NCBI GenBank assembly: GCA_934660965.1
Contig: CAKUIM010000006.1
Coordinates: 1-64,000 of the forward strand
DNA from: an uncultured Oscillospiraceae bacterium
GTDB lineage: Bacteria; Bacillota; Clostridia; Oscillospirales; Oscillospiraceae
DNA: 64,000 bases
Reading direction: 5' to 3'
The notes beneath the pieces were generated by a model. That model was not told the origin of the DNA. It made no database searches and saw only the letters and a list, made by a program, of their open reading frames with translations. Position 1 is the stretch's first letter. The number at the start of each line of letters is the position of its first letter. Shown piece after piece: positions 11,541-20,171 of this stretch. A program made the position numbers and the translations under genes.

Positions 11541-11564
11541 ATAAAGAGAGAGAGGGACAGCGCG

Positions 11565-13787
11565 ATGGATGAACTGACCCCAAACAGCAACTGCATTGAA
11601 GGTACCGTGTCGGCCATTCTCTTTCGCAACGAAGAGAATGGCTACACTGTTTTGAAGCTCTCCTGCGGGGAGCGGGGCGAGGTGACGGCGGTGGGCTGCA
11701 TGCCGGGGGTGGCCCCCGGGGAGAGCCTGGAGCTCCAGGGAAGCTGGGGCCGGCACGCCTCCTACGGCGAGCAGTTCAAGGCCGACGCCGTCGCCCGGCG
11801 CATGCCGGTGGGGGAGCGGGCCATTTTCGAGTACCTGGCCTCCGGTGCGGTCAAAGGTATCCGGGCGGGGACGGCCACGCGGATTATGGAGCTCTTCGGC
11901 GCAGCCGCCCTGGATGTGATTGAAAACGAGCCGGACAAGCTCACCCGGGTGCGGGGCATCTCCCCCAAGCGGGCCCGGGACATCAGCGAGGGCTTCCGCG
12001 CCCAGATGGGGATGCGCCGCCTGGCCCAGTTCCTCTCCGAGCACGGGCTGCCCCTTTCCGCGGCCATGCCCCTCTACCGCCGCTTCGGGAACCTTGCGGT
12101 GGATATGGTGGAGCAAAACCCCTATCTCCTGATGGACCGGGACCTGGAGCTGCCCTTTTCCAAGGTGGACGCCCTGGCCATCGGCCTTGGGGTGGATGGG
12201 GACGACCCCCAGCGCATCGAGGCGGCGCTGATGTTTGAGCTTCAGCACAACGCCAGCAACGGCCACGTCTTTCTGCCCCGGGAAAAGCTCCTCTTCGCCA
12301 CAGCCTCCCTCATCGGCGTGGAGAAGGACGTTCTGGAGCGGGGCCTTGCAGGCCTTGCGGAGAGCGGCGAGGTGGTCTGCGAGGACATCGCCGGGGTGTC
12401 GGCCTGCTATCCGGCGGGGCTGTATGCCGCCGAGTGCTATGTGGCCATGCGCCTGGGGGAGATGTGCCGCGCTGAGATGGAGCCCCCCCGCGACCTCGGC
12501 GCCATGATCGGCCGCATCGGGGAGGAGCAGGGCATCATCTACGCCCGGCAGCAGCGCCAGGCGGTGGAGCTGGCCGCCCGGCACCAGGTGATGCTGCTCA
12601 CCGGCGGCCCCGGCACGGGCAAAACCACCTCTCTGCGGGCGGTGCTGGCCCTGTTCGAGGCCCTGGGGCTGGAGACGGCTCTGGCCGCCCCCACCGGCCG
12701 GGCGGCAAAGCGCCTGGGAGAGGCCTGCGGCTGCGAGGCCTACACCATCCACCGCCTTTTGGAGACCAAGGCCGACCCCTACACCGGCCAGCTGGTCTTT
12801 TCCAAGAACCAGGACGACCCTCTGCCGGCAGACGCCGTCATCGTGGACGAGACGTCCATGGTGGATATCTCCCTGCTCTCGGCGCTTCTGTCCGCCCTGC
12901 GCGCCGACTGCCGCCTGGTGCTGGTGGGTGACCCGGACCAGCTGCCCTCGGTGGGGCCGGGGAGCGTTCTCGACCACCTGCTGCGCAGCGGCGTGGTGCC
13001 GTCGGTGCGCCTGACGGAGATTTTCCGCCAGGCCCGGGAGAGCGCCATCGTCATGAACGCCCACGAGGTGGACGAGGGGCGGATGCCCGCCCTTGACAAC
13101 AAAAGCCGGGACTTCTTTTACCTAAACCGCCGGGACAGCACCCGCACGGCGGACACGGTGGTGGAGCTGTGCCGCACCCGCCTGCCGGACAAGATGGGCA
13201 TCCCCGCCGAGCAGATCCAAGTCCTCACCCCCACCCGCCGCCGGGGCGCGGGCACCGCGGCCCTCAACCGGGCCCTTCAGGCCGCCCTCAACCCGCCGGA
13301 GGAGGGCAAGCGGGAGTGCGCCTTTGGCCCCTATATCTTCCGGGAGGGCGACCGGGTGATGCAGGTGAAGAATAACTACGACCTGGCCTGGGAGAATCCA
13401 CTCACCGGGGAGCGGGACCTGGGCGTGTTCAACGGAGACATCGGCACCGTCATGGAGATCGAGGGCGGCGCCGTCACCGTCTCCTTCGACGGGCGGCTGT
13501 GCGCCTACCCCGGGGAGCTGCTGGGAGAGCTGGAGCCGGCCTACGCCGTCACCGTCCACAAGGCCCAGGGCAGCGAGTACCGGGCGGTCATCCTGGCCTT
13601 GAGCGACGTGCCGCCGTCCCTTCTGACCCGGGGTGTCCTCTATACCGCCATCACACGGGCCCGGGAGCTTTTTATCCTGGTGGGCAGCGGGGAGCTGCTT
13701 GCGCACATGGTGGAAAACGACCGGCAGACCCGGCGGTACAGCGCCCTGCGCACCCGGCTGCTGCTGGAAACCGGCGGCGGGGCGTGA
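11565..13787 (+). CDS. recD2: RecD2-type ATP-dependent DNA helicase
   Basis: The 740-residue SF1B 5'-3' helicase lacks RecB/RecC partners, as is usual for RecD2 in Firmicutes. It has the N-terminal OB-like region (about 10-90), helix-hairpin-helix repeats (about 100-190), Walker A GGPGTGKTT (about 347-355), Walker B IVDETSMVD (about 425), the QLPSVGPG motif III region, and a C-terminal UvrD-like 2B/SH3 region ending with YAVTVHKAQGSEY. It probably acts in replication-fork and repair processes, matching the adjacent uvr genes. The RBS AGAGAGGGA precedes the ATG. Confidence 0.95.
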   Translation: MDELTPNSNCIEGTVSAILFRNEENGYTVLKLSCGERGEVTAVGCMPGVAPGESLELQGSWGRHASYGEQFKADAVARRMPVGERAIFEYLASGAVKGIRAGTATRIMELFGAAALDVIENEPDKLTRVRGISPKRARDISEGFRAQMGMRRLAQFLSEHGLPLSAAMPLYRRFGNLAVDMVEQNPYLLMDRDLELPFSKVDALAIGLGVDGDDPQRIEAALMFELQHNASNGHVFLPREKLLFATASLIGVEKDVLERGLAGLAESGEVVCEDIAGVSACYPAGLYAAECYVAMRLGEMCRAEMEPPRDLGAMIGRIGEEQGIIYARQQRQAVELAARHQVMLLTGGPGTGKTTSLRAVLALFEALGLETALAAPTGRAAKRLGEACGCEAYTIHRLLETKADPYTGQLVFSKNQDDPLPADAVIVDETSMVDISLLSALLSALRADCRLVLVGDPDQLPSVGPGSVLDHLLRSGVVPSVRLTEIFRQARESAIVMNAHEVDEGRMPALDNKSRDFFYLNRRDSTRTADTVVELCRTRLPDKMGIPAEQIQVLTPTRRRGAGTAALNRALQAALNPPEEGKRECAFGPYIFREGDRVMQVKNNYDLAWENPLTGERDLGVFNGDIGTVMEIEGGAVTVSFDGRLCAYPGELLGELEPAYAVTVHKAQGSEYRAVILALSDVPPSLLTRGVLYTAITRARELFILVGSGELLAHMVENDRQTRRYSALRTRLLLETGGGA

Positions 13788-13843
13788 CCCGGGGGATGGC
13801 GCGCGAAAACGCCGGATTTCCGCAAATTTTAAGAATTTTTTTC

Positions 13844-13871
13844 TTGATTCTCCCGCCGCGGCGGATACAAT
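13844..13871 (+). promoter_or_regulatory. Predicted promoter of the VTT-domain gene
   Basis: TTGATT (13844-13849), a 16-bp spacer and TACAAT (13866-13871) lie about 60 bp upstream of the next start codon in an AT-rich gap after recD2. Confidence 0.5.
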
Positions 13872-13928
13872 GAGAAAGAAGCCGCGCAAGCCTTGGATCA
13901 GGGGCGCGCGGGAGCGAAGATCGGGGGA

Positions 13929-14615
13929 ATGAAGATGAGCGAGCGCGGGCGCAGGGCCCTTTTATGGGCGGCCACCGCCGTGATTTTGATCGGCTGCGTT
14001 GCGGCGTTGTGGCTGACGGGCTTTTTTGAGGCGGCGTCCTCGCTGGAGGGGATCAAGGCCTATATCCAGCGCTGTGCCCCCTGGTCCCATCTGGCCTTTT
14101 TCGGCATCCAGCTGGTGTCGGTCATCCTCGCCCCCATCCCCAGCAACATCACCGCCGCCGGCGGGGCCATCCTCTTCGGGCTGTGGCCCGCCTTTGCGCT
14201 GACCTACCTTGCGGTGGCCGGGGGCTCCATGCTGGTGTTTGCCCTCTCCCGGGCGCTGGGGCAGGGCTTTGCGGAGAAGCTGGTCAGCCGCAAGCTCTCC
14301 GAGCGGTATCTGGGCGTCATCCGCCGGAAGCGGGACGTGTTTCTGGCTATGGCCTTTCTCTTTCCCTTTTTCCCGGACGATCTGCTGTGCATCCTGGCGG
14401 GGTTGACTGACATCCCCTTCCGGCACTTTGCGGTGCTGTGCCTGCTCACCCGGCCCTGGGGGTTGCTGGTGGCCTGCGCGGTGGGCTCGTCCGCCGTGTC
14501 CGTCCCGCTGTGGGGGATGGCGCTGCTGGGCGCGGCGGGGCTGGGAGTGTTCCTGCTTGCCATGCGCTACGGCGACGCCATTGAGGAAAAGCTCTTGAAG
14601 CGGTTTGGAAAGTGA
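13929..14615 (+). CDS. TVP38/TMEM64 (VTT-domain) family membrane protein
   Basis: This 228-residue polytopic membrane protein has an N-terminal helix (about 12-32), the VTT core with PIPSNITAAGGAILFG (about 66-82) and a later FPFFPDDLLCILAGLT segment (about 144-160). The family (DedA/TMEM64 superfamily) is linked to lipid scrambling or transport. The ATG at 13929 follows GGGGG; a longer in-frame reading from 13893 has no RBS. Confidence 0.85.
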   Translation: MKMSERGRRALLWAATAVILIGCVAALWLTGFFEAASSLEGIKAYIQRCAPWSHLAFFGIQLVSVILAPIPSNITAAGGAILFGLWPAFALTYLAVAGGSMLVFALSRALGQGFAEKLVSRKLSERYLGVIRRKRDVFLAMAFLFPFFPDDLLCILAGLTDIPFRHFAVLCLLTRPWGLLVACAVGSSAVSVPLWGMALLGAAGLGVFLLAMRYGDAIEEKLLKRFGK

Positions 14616-14694
14616 ACCTTGTCTGATTGGCGGGCGTGTCCGGGCTGTGACCTGGGCCGCCCGCCGTTTTGTTGAGCCAGGCTATGGTTTCGTC

Positions 14695-14723
14695 TTGTGT
14701 TTTTTGGAAAGTATTGATATAAT
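14695..14723 (+). promoter_or_regulatory. Predicted sigma-A promoter of the scpA operon
   Basis: TTGTGT (14695-14700), 17 bp and a perfect TATAAT (14718-14723) lie 73 bp upstream of the scpA start. Confidence 0.65.
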
Positions 14724-14796
14724 GATACGAACTATGTCAATCTGCCCGAGGGCGGGGAAGGCCGGGCGCAATGCACCGGCGGCAAGGAGGAATACC

Positions 14797-15597
14797 GTGG
14801 AGGTCCCTGTTTACCATCTTGAAAAAGTCGTCAGGGCCCGGGCGGAGGACATGGAGGACTTCAACGGCCCGCTGGACCTGATCCTCCATCTGCTCAGCAA
14901 GAATAAAATTGAAATTCGGGATATCCAGATTTCCGTACTGCTGGATCAGTACCTGGAGTGGATGGAGCGGCGGGAAAAGCTCAATCTGGAGGTGGCAAGC
15001 GAGTTTGTGGCCATGGCCGCCCACCTCATCTATATCAAGACCCGGATGCTTCTCTCCATCCACGATGAAGAGGCCGCCAGCGAGATGGAGCTTCTCATGT
15101 CCGCCCTGGAAGCACACCAGTACCGGGAAAACTATCTGAAAATCCAGGCGGTGACCGGGGTATTGCAGCGCCGGTATGAGTACGGCCGGGACTACCTGGT
15201 CAAAACACCTGAGCCCATGGAGCGGGACAGGACCTACCGCTATGTTCACGACAAAAACGATCTCTGCGGGGCTATGACCGCCGTTTTGGAGCGTGTGAGA
15301 CACCAGCTGCCGCCTCCCGCCCGGGCCTTTGAGGGCATCGTGGGCCGGGAGCCCTATCCCGTCAGCGACAAGGCCCGCGCCATTGTGGAGCAGCTCCAGC
15401 ACTACGGCGTGGCCCGGTTCCGCGCCTTGCTGGGCAGCAGCCGAAGCCGCTCGGAGGTGGTGGCCACCTTCCTGGCCATTCTGGAGCTGTGCAAGGCAAG
15501 CCGCGTCCACCTGGCTGGGACGGCGGAGGACTGCACGGTGACCTGCACCGGAGAGGGGCTGGAGGACGGCTTTACATTCACCTCCGGCACGGATTGA
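14797..15597 (+). CDS. scpA: Segregation and condensation protein A (kleisin)
   Basis: ScpA is the kleisin that links the two SMC heads and binds ScpB. The 266-residue protein has the N-terminal FNGPLDLILHLLSKNKIEI motif (about 24-42), the EFVAMAAHLIYIKTRMLL helix (about 70-87) and a C-terminal winged-helix region. The GTG at 14797 with AAGGAGG 7 nt upstream is chosen; the open frame extends upstream to 14605, but that part contains the promoter and is not conserved-looking. Confidence 0.95.
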   Translation: MEVPVYHLEKVVRARAEDMEDFNGPLDLILHLLSKNKIEIRDIQISVLLDQYLEWMERREKLNLEVASEFVAMAAHLIYIKTRMLLSIHDEEAASEMELLMSALEAHQYRENYLKIQAVTGVLQRRYEYGRDYLVKTPEPMERDRTYRYVHDKNDLCGAMTAVLERVRHQLPPPARAFEGIVGREPYPVSDKARAIVEQLQHYGVARFRALLGSSRSRSEVVATFLAILELCKASRVHLAGTAEDCTVTCTGEGLEDGFTFTSGTD

Positions 15598-15610
15598 AGG
15601 GAGAGCGCCT

Positions 15611-16222
15611 ATGGAACTCAAGGAATTAGAGGCCGCTATTGAGGGCATATTGTTTGCATCCGGCGACCCGGTGCCCGCCGAGCGGCTGTGCGCCGCCCTG
15701 GAGCAGGACCGGGAGACGATAGACGCGGTCTGTCAGCGTCTGGCGGACGACTACAGCTACGAGCGCCGGGGAATCCGCCTTGTGCGCCTGGAGGAGAGCT
15801 GGCAGATGTGCTCCGCGCCGGAGTACGCCGCCTATATCCGCAAGACCATGGAAAGCCGCAAAAGCGCCCGGCTTTCTCAGCCGGCCCTGGAGGTGCTGGC
15901 CATGGTGGCCTATTTCCAGCCGGTGACCCGGGCCTATATCGAGCAGGTGCGCGGGGTGGACAGCTCTTATACTGTGGGGCTGCTGCTGGAGCGGGGGCTG
16001 ATCTGTGAGGCGGGGCGTCTTGCTGTCCCCGGCCGGCCCATCCAGTACCGCACCACGAAAAATTTCCTGCGCGCCTTTTCCCTGACAAGCCTTGACGACC
16101 TGCCCGAGCTGCCATCCGCCGGGCAGGAGGGGATGCAGATGACCCTGGAGCTGGAAAACGCCATTGAGGAGCTGCGCCGGGGCGAGCAGGAGGAGGCCGC
16201 CGCCGGGGCGGAGCAGGCATGA
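15611..16222 (+). CDS. scpB: Segregation and condensation protein B
   Basis: The 203-residue protein is the winged-helix partner of ScpA in the SMC condensin. It starts with the typical LEAAIEGILFASGDPV and has LSQPALEVLAMVAYFQPVTR (about 96-115) and GLICEAGR. It lies 13 bp after scpA with the RBS GAAGGGAGA, and its TGA overlaps the next ATG as ATGA. Its C-terminal acidic tail is within the usual variability. Confidence 0.95.
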   Translation: MELKELEAAIEGILFASGDPVPAERLCAALEQDRETIDAVCQRLADDYSYERRGIRLVRLEESWQMCSAPEYAAYIRKTMESRKSARLSQPALEVLAMVAYFQPVTRAYIEQVRGVDSSYTVGLLLERGLICEAGRLAVPGRPIQYRTTKNFLRAFSLTSLDDLPELPSAGQEGMQMTLELENAIEELRRGEQEEAAAGAEQA

Positions 16223-16845
16223 GGACGCTGTGGGTGCTGCTGGCCATCATCGGGGCAATCGTACTGATAGGCCTCATCCGCCTGGGGGCCGGCGTGCGCT
16301 ACGGCGAGGACGGGCTGCGGCTATGGCTCATCGCCGGGCCGGTGCGCGTGACCCTCTACCCCCGCAGCAAGCCGAAAAAGGACAAAAAGGCCAGGAAGAA
16401 AAAAGGAGAAAAGAAGCCGAAAAAGCAGAAAGAGCCCCCGGAGGGGCAGGAGGACGCCGGCGGGCGCCTGCCGCCGGTGATGGAGCTTCTGCCTCTGGCG
16501 GCGGAGGCAGCGGGTGCGCTGCCCCGGCTCATCCGCATTGACGATTTGACGCTCCACCTGACCTGGGGGGCGGAGGACCCCATGCGGGCGACCCTGGGCT
16601 TTGGCCGGGCCAACGCGGTGATGGGGATGCTCTGGCCCATCATCGACCAAAACTTCCGGGTGGTCCGCCATGACGTTGGGGTGGCGGTAGACTATAACCG
16701 CCCCAAGCCGGGCATTTTTATCCGGGCCGCCCTCACGGCGTCGGTGGGCCAGCTTGTGGGCTTCGGCGTCCGGTTCGGAATCAAGTTTTTGAAGCTGATG
16801 CGCGGCAGCAAGCGCGCCAAAGGAAATAAGGAGGCACAATCATGA
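16219..16845 (+). CDS. DUF2953-domain membrane protein (YtfI-like)
   Basis: This 208-residue protein has one N-terminal transmembrane helix (about 3-22), a lysine-rich linker (about 52-75) and a DUF2953 domain at the C-terminus, recognisable by LTWGAEDPMRATLGFG and the region ending in LLK-type basic residues. It overlaps scpB by 4 bp and gerW by 4 bp, so all three are translationally coupled. In Bacillus the YtfI-YtfJ pair is sporulation-associated. Confidence 0.8.
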   Translation: MRTLWVLLAIIGAIVLIGLIRLGAGVRYGEDGLRLWLIAGPVRVTLYPRSKPKKDKKARKKKGEKKPKKQKEPPEGQEDAGGRLPPVMELLPLAAEAAGALPRLIRIDDLTLHLTWGAEDPMRATLGFGRANAVMGMLWPIIDQNFRVVRHDVGVAVDYNRPKPGIFIRAALTASVGQLVGFGVRFGIKFLKLMRGSKRAKGNKEAQS

Positions 16846-17240
16846 ACGAAAACCAGCATCCCATCAATGATTTGATGCAGACCACCATGGAGAAGATCCG
16901 CGAGATGGTAGACGCCAACACGGTGGTGGGCAAGCCCATCGTCACCCAGGACGGCGTGACCCTCATCCCGGTGTCCCGGCTGTCCTTCGGTTTTGCCTCC
17001 GGCGGCTCCGATTTCTCCGGTAAGAGCCAGCAGAGCAAGAACTTCGGCGGCGGCGCCGGTGCGGGGGTCAACGTGATGCCCATCGCCTTCCTGGTGGTGA
17101 AGGACGGCAATGTCAAGCTTATCCCCGTGGGCCCGCCGGCGGACAGCACCGTGGGCCGGGTGGTGGAGCTGGTGCCCGACATGTTCGACCGGGTTACCAA
17201 CTACCTCGACAAGAAGAACGAGGATAAAGCCGAATTTTAA
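16842..17240 (+). CDS. ytfJ: Spore germination/sporulation protein GerW (YtfJ family)
   Basis: The 132-residue protein matches GerW/YtfJ: an N-terminal DLMQTTMEKIREMVDANTVV, the core GKPIVTQDGVTLIPVSRLS, a glycine-rich GGGAGAGVNVMPIAFLVV and the ending VELVPDMFDRV. In Bacillus it is a spore protein needed for normal germination. The start overlaps the DUF2953 stop. Its presence supports a spore-forming ancestry. Confidence 0.92.
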   Translation: MNENQHPINDLMQTTMEKIREMVDANTVVGKPIVTQDGVTLIPVSRLSFGFASGGSDFSGKSQQSKNFGGGAGAGVNVMPIAFLVVKDGNVKLIPVGPPADSTVGRVVELVPDMFDRVTNYLDKKNEDKAEF

Positions 17241-17249
17241 GGGCAGACT

Positions 17250-17276
17250 ACTCCCATCTGAATGTCGGATGGGAGT
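17250..17276 (+). promoter_or_regulatory. 9-bp hairpin that covers the RBS of the next gene
   Basis: ACTCCCATC (17250-17258) and GATGGGAGT (17268-17276) are perfect complements with a 9-nt loop. The GGGAG in the 3' arm is the only plausible ribosome binding site for the carboxypeptidase that starts at 17285. The hairpin could therefore limit its translation, or act as a weak terminator for gerW; it lacks a T-run. Confidence 0.5.
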
Positions 17277-17284
17277 TGACCCTT

Positions 17285-18415
17285 TTGCGGAAGGTTTTCG
17301 CAGCGGCCCTGGCGGCGCTGGCCGTTTTTTCTGTCCTGCCCCGGGCGTCCGCCCTGGCGGAGAGCGCGGGCAGCGCCATCTTGATGGACGCGGACAGCGG
17401 GCGGGTGCTTTTTGCGCGCAACGCGGATGAAAAGCGCCTTATCGCCAGCACCACCAAGCTCATGACCGCCCTTGTGGCGGCGCAGCGTATTCCGGATCTT
17501 GAGCGAGAGGTGACGGTCAGGGCGGAGTGGCTCCACACCGAGGGCTCGTCCATCTACCTGCGCCCCGGCGAGGTCATCACGGTGGAGGCGCTGCTCTGCG
17601 GGCTGTTGCTGGAGTCGGGCAATGACGCTGCCGACGTCCTGGCATATGTATGCGCCGGTTCCCTGGAGGCCTTTGCCGAGCTGATGAACCGCACCGCCGC
17701 CCGGCTGGGGATGGACAGCTCCCATTTTGCAAACCCCAGCGGCCTCAACGATGAGGCGCACTATTCCACCGCCCGGGACATGGCCGTGCTGGGGGCGGCG
17801 TGCCTGAAAAACGCGGTGGTGGCCAAGATCTGCGCCCAGCGCACCGCCCGGTTCGGGGAGCGGACGTTCCGCAACCACAACCGCCTGCTGGGCCTGTACG
17901 AGGGCTGCGTGGGCATGAAAACGGGCTACACCCGCCTTGCCGGCCGCACTCTGGTGTCGGCGGCACGCCGGAACGGGCAGACCCTTGTGGCCGTCACCCT
18001 GAACGACCCGGACGACTGGCGCACCCACGCGGCCCTGCTGGACTACGGCTTCTCCGCCTACCCGGCCCGGGCGTTGTGTGAGGCCGGGGAGGTGTTCGGC
18101 ACCGTCCCGGTGGCGGGCAGCCTCATCCCCTTTGTGGACGTGGCCGCCGCCGAGACCTTTTCCTATCCTCTGGCCGACGGCGAGAGCGCCCAGATCAGCG
18201 TGGAGCGGCCGCCGGCGGTGTCCGCCCCGGTGCTCCGGGGGGAATGCGCCGGGCGGATGGTCTACCACCTCAACGGGGCGGTCATCGGCGAGGTGGAGCT
18301 GCGGTATGTCCAGTCAGCCTACCGGGACGCTTTGCAGCGCCAGACCCTTTTGCAGCGGCTGCTGTCCGCCATTCTGGGCGAGCGCGTGACCGTTATGAAG
18401 CGGGAACAGAAATAA
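17285..18415 (+). CDS. dacF: D-alanyl-D-alanine carboxypeptidase (PBP5/DacF type)
   Basis: This serine-type low-molecular-weight PBP of about 376 residues removes the terminal D-Ala from peptidoglycan stem peptides. It has a signal peptide ending near ASALAES, the active-site STTK (residues around 55), the SGN motif in LLESGNDAADV and KTG in GMKTGYT. A C-terminal DacF-like domain and a hydrophobic/amphipathic tail follow. The TTG at 17285 gives a 9-nt spacing to GGGAG; TTG at 17276 would abut the RBS. In spore-formers this gene is often the sporulation-specific dacF, consistent with gerW upstream. Confidence 0.9.
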   Translation: MRKVFAAALAALAVFSVLPRASALAESAGSAILMDADSGRVLFARNADEKRLIASTTKLMTALVAAQRIPDLEREVTVRAEWLHTEGSSIYLRPGEVITVEALLCGLLLESGNDAADVLAYVCAGSLEAFAELMNRTAARLGMDSSHFANPSGLNDEAHYSTARDMAVLGAACLKNAVVAKICAQRTARFGERTFRNHNRLLGLYEGCVGMKTGYTRLAGRTLVSAARRNGQTLVAVTLNDPDDWRTHAALLDYGFSAYPARALCEAGEVFGTVPVAGSLIPFVDVAAAETFSYPLADGESAQISVERPPAVSAPVLRGECAGRMVYHLNGAVIGEVELRYVQSAYRDALQRQTLLQRLLSAILGERVTVMKREQK

Positions 18416-18447
18416 TACGCCGCGCTGGACGGCAGGGAGGAGAGAGC

Positions 18448-19158
18448 ATGGAGGAGCGCCTTCAGAAGATATTGTCCGCCGCCGGCTTCTGCTCCCGTCG
18501 GCGGGCGGAGGAGTACCTGACGGCCGGCCGGGTGACGGTGAACGGCCGGACAGCCGCCCTGGGCGACCGGGCGGACCCGGCGCGGGACACCGTGGCGGTG
18601 GACGGCGCGCCCGTGTGTGCCCCCGCCGCCCATACATATCTCCTGCTCCACAAGCCCCGGGGCTATGTGACCACCCTTTCGGACGAAAAGGGCCGGCCCA
18701 CGGTGGCGGAGCTTTTGACAGGCTGCCCCCGGGTGTGGCCGGTGGGGCGGCTGGACATGGACTCGGAGGGCCTTTTGATCCTCACTGACGACGGCGCGCT
18801 GACCCAGCGCCTGACCCACCCGTCCCACCGGGTGGAAAAGGAGTATCGGGTCAAGGTCCGGGGGGATATCGCCCGGGCGCTGCCCATCCTGCGTGCGCCG
18901 GTGGAGGACGGGGGAGAGACCCTTCTGGCTGACCGGGCGGAGGATGCCGGCGGCGGGTGGCTCACGGTGGTCATCCACCAGGGCAAAAACCGGCAGGTAA
19001 GGCGTATGTGCGCCGCCGCCGGCCTTACCGTGCTGCGCCTGGTGCGGGTGCGGGAGGGGGACGTGACCCTCGGCTCGCTGGAGCGGGGGCGGTTCCGGCC
19101 CCTGACGGCGGCAGAGCTTGCGCTTCTTTCCGGCACCGACATGCAGGATAAAGAATGA
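18448..19158 (+). CDS. rluB: Pseudouridine synthase RluB/RsuA family
   Basis: The 236-residue enzyme has an N-terminal S4 domain (LQKILSAAGFCSRRRAEEYL, residues 5-24) and an RsuA-type catalytic domain with VGRLDMDSEGLLILTDDG (about 97-114), which contains the catalytic aspartate. It modifies uridine in rRNA, most likely 23S. The ATG at 18448 follows GGAGGAGAGAGC. An upstream in-frame extension to 18244 overlaps the carboxypeptidase and is rejected. Confidence 0.92.
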   Translation: MEERLQKILSAAGFCSRRRAEEYLTAGRVTVNGRTAALGDRADPARDTVAVDGAPVCAPAAHTYLLLHKPRGYVTTLSDEKGRPTVAELLTGCPRVWPVGRLDMDSEGLLILTDDGALTQRLTHPSHRVEKEYRVKVRGDIARALPILRAPVEDGGETLLADRAEDAGGGWLTVVIHQGKNRQVRRMCAAAGLTVLRLVRVREGDVTLGSLERGRFRPLTAAELALLSGTDMQDKE

Positions 19159-19173
19159 AATCCTGCAAAAAGC

Positions 19174-19202
19174 TTGCAATTTATCCTGCATCGCGTTATG
19201 AT
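19174..19202 (+). promoter_or_regulatory. Predicted sigma-A promoter of the RpiR-type regulator
   Basis: TTGCAA (19174-19179), 17 bp and TATGAT (19197-19202) lie 45 bp upstream of the regulator start. Confidence 0.6.
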
Positions 19203-19247
19203 AGGCTATAGGCCGCACAGCGGCCGCGGGAAGGGGCAAGAAAAGAT

Positions 19248-20120
19248 ATGGGTAAAGATATTCTCTCCGCCATCCGGGACGGGATGGCGGGTTTTTCCAA
19301 GGGCCAGAAGCTCATTGGCCGCTATATTCTCGACAGCTACGACAAGGCCGCCTTCATGACGGCCTCCAAGCTTGGAAAGACGGTGAAGGTCAGCGAATCC
19401 ACCGTGGTGCGCTTCGCCGCAGAGCTCGGGTATGACGGCTATCCCGCCATGCAGAAGGCCCTGCAGGAGATGATCCGCAGCAAGCTGACCACCGTACAGC
19501 GCATCGAGGTGGCAAACGACCGCATGGCCGACCGGGACATTCTGGCCAAGGTGGTGCAGTCCGACATTGAAAACATCCGCGCCACCCTGGAGGAGGTCAA
19601 CCGGGAGGAGTTTGCCCAGGCGGTGGAGGCCATTGTCAACGCCCGGCGGATTTACATCCTGGGCGTGCGCTCGGCGGCCACCCTGGCCCATTTTATTTCC
19701 TTCTACTTCAATCTGATTTTTGACGATGTCCGCCATGTGCAGACGACCCTTGCCAGCGAGATGTTCGAGCAGATGCTGGGCGTGCGCAAGGGGGACGTGG
19801 TCATCGGCATCAGCTTCCCCCGGTACTCCACCCGCACGGTGCGGGCTATGGAGTTTGCCCGGGACCAGGGGGCCACGGTGGTGGCCATCACCGACAGCCA
19901 TATTTCCCCCCTCTACGAGACGGCCAGCTACCGCCTCCTTGCCAAGAGCGACATGGCCTCCTTTGCCGACTCCCTGGTGGCGCCGCTGTCGGTGATCAAC
20001 GCGCTGATCGTGGCTGTGGGGCGCAAGCGGGAGCGTGAGGTGACCGCCTCCTTCGAGCGCCTGGAGCAGATCTGGGACGAGTACCAGGTGTACGAAAAGG
20101 TGGAGTACGACGGAAAGTGA
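19248..20120 (+). CDS. MurR/RpiR-family transcriptional regulator
   Basis: The 290-residue protein has an N-terminal RpiR helix-turn-helix (about 10-80, with KLGKTVKVSESTVVRFAAEL) and a C-terminal SIS domain (about 120-260) that normally senses a phosphosugar. Effector and target genes cannot be read from the sequence; the downstream neighbour is a flavoprotein, not a sugar gene. It has its own promoter and the RBS AAGGGGCAAGA. Confidence 0.9.
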   Translation: MGKDILSAIRDGMAGFSKGQKLIGRYILDSYDKAAFMTASKLGKTVKVSESTVVRFAAELGYDGYPAMQKALQEMIRSKLTTVQRIEVANDRMADRDILAKVVQSDIENIRATLEEVNREEFAQAVEAIVNARRIYILGVRSAATLAHFISFYFNLIFDDVRHVQTTLASEMFEQMLGVRKGDVVIGISFPRYSTRTVRAMEFARDQGATVVAITDSHISPLYETASYRLLAKSDMASFADSLVAPLSVINALIVAVGRKREREVTASFERLEQIWDEYQVYEKVEYDGK

Positions 20121-20171
20121 GCCCCGCGGCAGCGGCCTTTCCAGGGCCGCGCCGGAGAGCGAGGAGTACAT

